A stretch of DNA of 64,000 bases from positions 1 to 64,000 of the forward strand of contig NZ_KB899544.1 of assembly GCF_000378345.1 (NCBI RefSeq), given 5' to 3'. This DNA is from Hirschia maritima DSM 19733 (GTDB lineage: Bacteria > Pseudomonadota > Alphaproteobacteria > Caulobacterales > Hyphomonadaceae). Position 1 is the first letter of the stretch, and each line of letters starts with the position of its first letter. The position numbers were made by a program, and so were the translations under genes. The notes under the pieces were generated by a model. That model worked only from the letters and a program-made list of their open reading frames with translations. It did no database searches and was not told where the DNA came from. This document shows positions 59,922 to 64,000 of this stretch, in pieces.

Positions 59922-60920
59922 ATGTTTTCACGTCGAAGTTTTGCTGGGGGATTGGGGGCGCTAGGGATAGGTGCCTGTAGTTCCGAAAGTGGTTTGGATA
60001 GTAGGGTGATTTTTTCATCCGATAGTCATGCAAGTGACTATCCTACTGTGATGGCAACCCGAGAGATGGGGCGCTTATTGAGCGAGCGTACCGAGGGGCG
60101 TCTGGGTATAAAAGTGTTTCAGGGCGGGCAGTTGGGTTCTGAACGCGACACCATGGAAATAATGACGATGGGCGGCATTGATATGGGGCGTATTAACATC
60201 GCCCCGTTTAACGCTATTGCGCCACTGTCCATTGTACCTGTTTTGCCTTTTTTATTCAAAGATGTTGCGCATTCTCGACGTGTTTTTGATGGTGCTCCCG
60301 GTCGAAAGGTGCTTGATTCTTTCGAGCAATACGGAATTAAAGGGCTCGTCTATTATGATTGTGGTTCCCGCAATTTTTATGGGTCTCGCGGCCCCATAAA
60401 AACACCAGACGATTTAGCTGGGATGAAACTCCGCGTCCAAAACTCAGATGTGTCTGTGGCGATGATTGATGCTCTGGGAGCGGATGCCACCCCTATGTAT
60501 ATTGGTGAAGTGTATCAATCATTGGTGCAGGGGGTGATCGATGGCGGTGAAAACAACTGGCCAACCTACTTTACAGAGCGTCACCACGAGGTTGCGCCTT
60601 ACTTCACCCGTAGTCAGCATGTGATGACGCCGGACATGATGGTCATGTCCCTGCATCGCTGGAATTCGTTGAGTGAAGATGATCAGGTTATCTTGATGGA
60701 GTGTGCAGAGGCATCCGTTTTATACATGCGTGAGCTTTGGGATGCGAAAGTTTTAGCTTCTCAGGAGGCAGCTTTGGCAGCTGGTGTCCAAGTGAACGAT
60801 GTCGACGATATTACTCAATTTTCAGATTTGATGCGACCTATTTGGGATCGCTTTGCGACATCGAATGACCAAAAACAATTGATCGAAGAAATTGAAGCAA
60901 TGAGGGATGTTGAAACATGA
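59922..60920 (+). CDS. TRAP transporter substrate-binding lipoprotein (DctP family)
   Basis: 332 residues. The N-terminus combines a twin-arginine motif (MFSRRSFAGGLGALGIGAC) with a lipobox Cys. The DctP fold shows TVMATREMGRLLSERTEGRLGIKVFQGGQLGSERDTMEIMTMGGIDMGRIN, GLVYYDCGSRNFYGSRGPIKTPDDLAGMKLRVQNS (with the substrate-binding Arg), and PMYIGEVYQSLVQGVIDGGENNWPTYF. It captures an organic acid in the periplasm. DctP proteins near uronate genes bind uronates or their unsaturated forms. It overlaps the DctQ gene by 4 bp. Confidence 0.94.
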   Translation: MFSRRSFAGGLGALGIGACSSESGLDSRVIFSSDSHASDYPTVMATREMGRLLSERTEGRLGIKVFQGGQLGSERDTMEIMTMGGIDMGRINIAPFNAIAPLSIVPVLPFLFKDVAHSRRVFDGAPGRKVLDSFEQYGIKGLVYYDCGSRNFYGSRGPIKTPDDLAGMKLRVQNSDVSVAMIDALGADATPMYIGEVYQSLVQGVIDGGENNWPTYFTERHHEVAPYFTRSQHVMTPDMMVMSLHRWNSLSEDDQVILMECAEASVLYMRELWDAKVLASQEAALAAGVQVNDVDDITQFSDLMRPIWDRFATSNDQKQLIEEIEAMRDVET

Positions 60921-61417
60921 TCACTCTTGCACGTAAATTTACTAAACAAGCGTCAGAGGCGTTGATAGTCGTTGGTACGTTTGGTTTACTTCTGATGACA
61001 GCCATTATTGGCTGGCAGGTGTTTGGCCGTTATGTTTTGGGTGCTTCTCCCAATTGGTCCGAACAGGCTGCTGTAACCCTTATGATTTGGTACATCAGCT
61101 TTGCTGCTGCTGCGGGAGTCCGCGAGGGCTTTCACATTCGGATACAAGCCATTGAAAGCTTTGTCTCAGTAAAAATGGTGTTTGCTTTGCGACGTTTCAG
61201 CGAATTTGTTGTTGGAGCAATAGGGCTTTGCATGGCCGTTTATGGTGTGAAGCTATGTATTGCGACTTGGCATTTCGATATTCCGAGTTTGGGCTTTTCA
61301 CGTGGAATGGGTTTTCTAGCCATCCCAATTTCCGGAGCTTTGATCGCTATATTTTCCATTGTGCGCCTATTAGAGGCAACTTTCTCAAATGAAGTCAGTG
61401 AAGAGGAGAAAGCGTAA
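60917..61417 (+). CDS. TRAP transporter small permease (DctQ family)
   Basis: 166 residues with four membrane helices. The family pattern is present: IIGWQVFGRYVLGASPNWSEQAAVTLMIWYISFAAAAGVREGFHIRIQAIESFV, where the second part contains the characteristic W-x-E-E/Q and R-x-G-x-H-I. It ends with a fourth helix and a short charged tail. It overlaps the DctP gene by 4 bp and the DctM gene by 1 bp, consistent with tight coupling. Confidence 0.93.
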   Translation: MITLARKFTKQASEALIVVGTFGLLLMTAIIGWQVFGRYVLGASPNWSEQAAVTLMIWYISFAAAAGVREGFHIRIQAIESFVSVKMVFALRRFSEFVVGAIGLCMAVYGVKLCIATWHFDIPSLGFSRGMGFLAIPISGALIAIFSIVRLLEATFSNEVSEEEKA

Positions 61418-62697
61418 TGGAACTTGCTATTCTTATTGGTGTTCTGCTTATTTTGATGGCGTTGGGTGTGCCCGTTGCGTTTGCGTTATTGGGTTCTGCG
61501 ATTGCTACCTTTATTGCGTTAGACTTTCCATTGCAGGTGGTTTTCCATCGCATGGCCGCGGGGATGAGTTTGTTTACGCTTATGGCCATTCCTTTCTTCA
61601 TTTTTGCGGGAGATCTGATGTATCGAGCTGGGATTGCTGACCGATTAGTGCGTGTTGCGGATGCATGTTTCGGGCGCAGTCGTGGTGGATTGGGGCAGGT
61701 CACCGTTGGGGCGTCTATGATGTTTGGAGCTGTATCTGGTTCAGCTATAGCTAGTGCATCAGCGATGGGGTCTGCACTTGGTCCTTTAATGAAAGAGCAA
61801 GGGTATGACGGTGATTATGCTGTTAATGTTACTTCAACCGCTGCGATAGTCGGTTTGCTTATTCCACCATCTCACAACATGATTGTGTATGCTGCGAGTG
61901 CGGGGAAGGGAGTTTCCGTTGGGGATTTATTCCTCGCGGGAATAGTTCCAGGTGTCTTGACCGGAATTTTGTTGATGGTTGTCGCATGGCTTGTTGCCGT
62001 AAAGCGCGGTTACCCAAAAGGAAAATTTCCAGGATGGGAGCAGTTTACGCGCGCATTTGTTTGGGCGATTCCGGGTTTGATGACGGCGATTATCATTATG
62101 GGAGGGATCCTTTCCGGGATGTTCACGCCGACTGAGTCTTCGGCGATCGCAGTGATCTACACAATCGCTATTGGTCTTTTCGTTTATAGATCATTGGATT
62201 TGAAAACATTCCTGGAGTGTGCGCAGCAATCAGTTCGTGTAACAGCAATGATCATGATGATTGTAGCTGCCGCCTCGGCCTTCGGTTACGCCGTCGCGAT
62301 TTTGGAAGCGCCCACACATCTCGCCAACATGATCACGTCTTTGACTAGCCACCCAATTGGCGTTCTGCTCATCGTGAATTTGCTTTTGCTGATATTGGGG
62401 ACGTTTATGGATATGTCTCCTTTGATTGTGATCACGACACCGATTTTCTTGCCCCTAGTAATGGCTGCAGGTGTCGACCCTACTCATTTCGGGATCATCA
62501 TGATGATTAATCTCGGAATTGGCTTGGTCACGCCGCCAGTTGGAGCGGTTCTGTTTGTCGGTTCTGCAGTTGGGAAGGTACCAATTGAAAAAACGATCAA
62601 GACAATTTGGCCGTTCTATTTGGCGCTTGTGATTGCGTTGCTTTTCATCACGTTTGTCCCTGCTTTGTCGATGACATTGCCAAATATGTTGGGGTGA
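61417..62697 (+). CDS. TRAP transporter large permease (DctM family)
   Basis: 426 residues with 11-12 membrane segments. Landmarks are GVPVAFALLGSAIATFI, MSLFTLMAIPFFIFAGDLMYRAGIADRLVRVADACFGRSRGGLGQVTVGASMMFGAVSGSAIASASAMGS, and in the second half LGTFMDMSPLIVITTPIFLPLVMAAGVDPTHFGIIMMINLGIGLVTPPVGAVLFVGSAVG. It uses the sodium gradient to import the ligand of the DctP protein. The PL7 lyase gene starts 53 bp behind it. Confidence 0.95.
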   Translation: MELAILIGVLLILMALGVPVAFALLGSAIATFIALDFPLQVVFHRMAAGMSLFTLMAIPFFIFAGDLMYRAGIADRLVRVADACFGRSRGGLGQVTVGASMMFGAVSGSAIASASAMGSALGPLMKEQGYDGDYAVNVTSTAAIVGLLIPPSHNMIVYAASAGKGVSVGDLFLAGIVPGVLTGILLMVVAWLVAVKRGYPKGKFPGWEQFTRAFVWAIPGLMTAIIIMGGILSGMFTPTESSAIAVIYTIAIGLFVYRSLDLKTFLECAQQSVRVTAMIMMIVAAASAFGYAVAILEAPTHLANMITSLTSHPIGVLLIVNLLLLILGTFMDMSPLIVITTPIFLPLVMAAGVDPTHFGIIMMINLGIGLVTPPVGAVLFVGSAVGKVPIEKTIKTIWPFYLALVIALLFITFVPALSMTLPNMLG

Positions 62698-62750
62698 CAG
62701 GCGATGGATCTAAATTCTATAAAATACAATACGTTTCAGAGAGATATAAA

Positions 62751-63842
62751 ATGAAGATGTTTGGGAGAAAGTCTTTAGTTTGTGGGGTTGCTTTGCCGCT
62801 TTTGAATACTGCGTGTGCACCGGCAACTGAGGAGGTTGTTGAGACCCCTAAAGAGATTGTAGAAAATGTTGTTGAAGAGGTCGTGTATCCGTCTTCAAAG
62901 TTTGATTTGAGTCACTGGTCTCTTACATTGCCTATCGCGGAGCGTGGTGGTCCCGGCGCTGATGTGATTATTGTGCCGGAGCTGCAAAATTATGAGCACC
63001 CAGATTATTTTTATTTGAACGATAAGGGGCATCTTGTTTTTATGAGCCCGAACAAAGCTGCGACCGAGGTTACTTCAACGAATACACGTAGTGAATTGCG
63101 GTATGAGAGTCGTGGTGCAGACTATTCGATTGCAGAAGACTCGCCGAAAAACAACTGGGCCATTGCAGCGAAAGATGATGCAGAGGAGTTTGATGCTATT
63201 GGCGGAAAGCTTGAAGCATCTCTTTATGTTGACCACGTGTCACTAAATGCCGGCTATCCAAATAAATCACCGGCGTATTCAATCGTCGTTGGTCAAATTC
63301 ATGCATATCAATTCCCAACGCAGGATCACGGATATGGATGGGGGAATGAGCCGCTTAAAATCTCGTACAAAAAATGGCCAAACCATGAAAAAGGATCGGT
63401 TTTCTGGACGTATGAGCGAAACTTGGATTTTGATGATCCAGACCGTATCGACATTGAGTTTCCTGTCTGGGGGAGTTCATGGGACAGTCCGGAAGATCCG
63501 GGTGACGCAGGAATCGCATTAGGTGAAGAGTTTAGCTATACGGTAAACGTGCATGAAAACACTATGTATGTGACATTCGAGGCAGAAGGTCACCCGACGG
63601 TTGAGCATCAAGTTGATCTTTCGAAAAACTATGATGAACTGGATCACCCAAACGGATATACTGGAGACTACCTTTACTACAAAGCGGGTGGTTACAACCA
63701 GTGTAGCACGAAAAATGCGCCGACATTCCGCTACCCTGCATGCCCAGGAACAGGGGATTTAGAGCGAGACATTAAAGACGGAAACTACTCTCAAGTTACG
63801 TTTACCAATTTGGTGGTTAGTGATGCGGAGCCTGTAGATTAA
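62751..63842 (+). CDS. Polysaccharide lyase family 7 alginate lyase lipoprotein
   Basis: 363 residues from the ATG at 62751 (AGAGA upstream); a longer frame from 62607 overlaps the permease and lacks a signal. The N-terminus is a lipoprotein signal ending LLNTAC, then a Glu/Val-rich linker (ATEEVVETPKEIVENVVEEVV). The PL7 jelly roll begins FDLSHWSLTLPI. The three catalytic motifs are intact: NTRSELR, VGQIHAY and YYKAGGYNQC. They provide Arg, Gln, His and Tyr for beta-elimination of alginate; the QIH motif is usually linked with polyG or polyMG preference. Cell-surface anchoring fits degradation outside the TonB receptor. Confidence 0.95.
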   Translation: MKMFGRKSLVCGVALPLLNTACAPATEEVVETPKEIVENVVEEVVYPSSKFDLSHWSLTLPIAERGGPGADVIIVPELQNYEHPDYFYLNDKGHLVFMSPNKAATEVTSTNTRSELRYESRGADYSIAEDSPKNNWAIAAKDDAEEFDAIGGKLEASLYVDHVSLNAGYPNKSPAYSIVVGQIHAYQFPTQDHGYGWGNEPLKISYKKWPNHEKGSVFWTYERNLDFDDPDRIDIEFPVWGSSWDSPEDPGDAGIALGEEFSYTVNVHENTMYVTFEAEGHPTVEHQVDLSKNYDELDHPNGYTGDYLYYKAGGYNQCSTKNAPTFRYPACPGTGDLERDIKDGNYSQVTFTNLVVSDAEPVD

Positions 63843-64000
63843 TGCACCTTTTTAAAGACCAAAAGGCATATGCAGTAGTTTCCGTTTTGCTCATGTCTAC
63901 CTCAATCTCATCCTGCGCCACGTCGTCTGGTGTTTTGGAAGAGAATACGACCGAGATAGACGCAGGTAAAATTAGTTTGCAAAACCCGGCTGACAAGTTT
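63842..64000 (+). CDS. Start of a further lipoprotein gene of the alginate operon (3' truncated by window)
   Basis: The ATG overlaps the stop of the PL7 gene by one base (TAATG), so it is translationally coupled. The visible 53 codons encode a lipoprotein signal ending MSTSISSC and the beginning of a mature part (GKISLQNPADKF). Another polysaccharide lyase or an oligomer-binding protein is likely from position, but the visible part cannot decide. Confidence 0.75.
   Translation, partial: MHLFKDQKAYAVVSVLLMSTSISSCATSSGVLEENTTEIDAGKISLQNPADKF

Noticed and set aside
62607-62750. Longer start for the PL7 lyase within the permease gene
   Set aside because: It would put 48 residues without signal character before a good lipoprotein signal; the ATG at 62751 has a ribosome site.

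Overview
The window reads as chromosomal DNA from a marine, heterotrophic, Gram-negative alphaproteobacterium. By eye the GC content is in the low to mid 40s. There are five TonB-dependent receptors, NodT-type efflux, Tat-exported lipoproteins, a TRAP uptake system and an alginate lyase. A Hyphomonadaceae/Caulobacterales-type organism such as a Hirschia relative fits best, but this is inference. No rRNA gene, intact tRNA or CRISPR array was seen.

Layout. (a) 1-5.4 kb: the 3' part of a giant calcium-binding repeat protein, an RTX-type lysine acyltransferase and a lipoprotein. These are followed by a broken tyrosine integrase and the 3' half of a tRNA-fMet-like gene, which looks like the right border of a fossil genomic island. 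(b) 5.5-11.7 kb: a TetR-RND-NodT tripartite efflux operon with a tandem operator. (c) 12-29.2 kb: a large accessory catabolic/uptake locus. It holds two Tat-exported FAD amine-oxidase-like enzymes, two CpcT/CpeT-like proteins, a c-type cytochrome lipoprotein, a DUF1838 protein, VOC and DUF1330 proteins, a SUMF1-fold protein, two alpha/beta hydrolases with His at the nucleophile position, an MFS carrier, an IclR regulator and a TonB receptor. A shared 20-base promoter motif ties at least the carrier to the receptor. This is the best candidate for an undescribed system. (d) 29.8-34.8 kb: a heme-type TonB receptor with a lipoprotein, divergent from DUF6607 and DUF4198 genes across two Fur-like boxes. 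(e) 35-41.4 kb: an ECF sigma factor, a fimbrial chaperone and an usher, interleaved with two LuxR-type regulators. One regulator is fused to a degenerate hydrolase domain; the other lies antisense inside the 3' end of the usher frame. No pilin gene is visible. (f) 41.8-45.9 kb: a TonB receptor, a TPR-like exported protein and a GT2-GtrA glycosyltransferase. (g) 46-52 kb: a TetR gene, then an MMPL/RND transporter, LolA-like protein and beta-barrel set with a second TetR and tandem operators. (h) 52-64 kb: an alginate utilisation locus with a FadR-type GntR regulator, TonB receptor, surface lipoprotein, gluconate-kinase-like enzyme, LacI regulator, three-gene TRAP transporter, PL7 alginate lyase and the start of another lipoprotein.

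How the genes may work together. In (h), extracellular lyase and TonB uptake feed unsaturated oligouronates to the periplasm, and the TRAP system imports the monomers. In (c), the receptor would bring a ligand into the periplasm, the Tat-exported flavoenzymes would oxidise it with electrons passing to the cytochrome lipoprotein, and the MFS carrier and cytosolic hydrolases would complete uptake and cleavage. The substrate of (c) cannot be read from the sequence.
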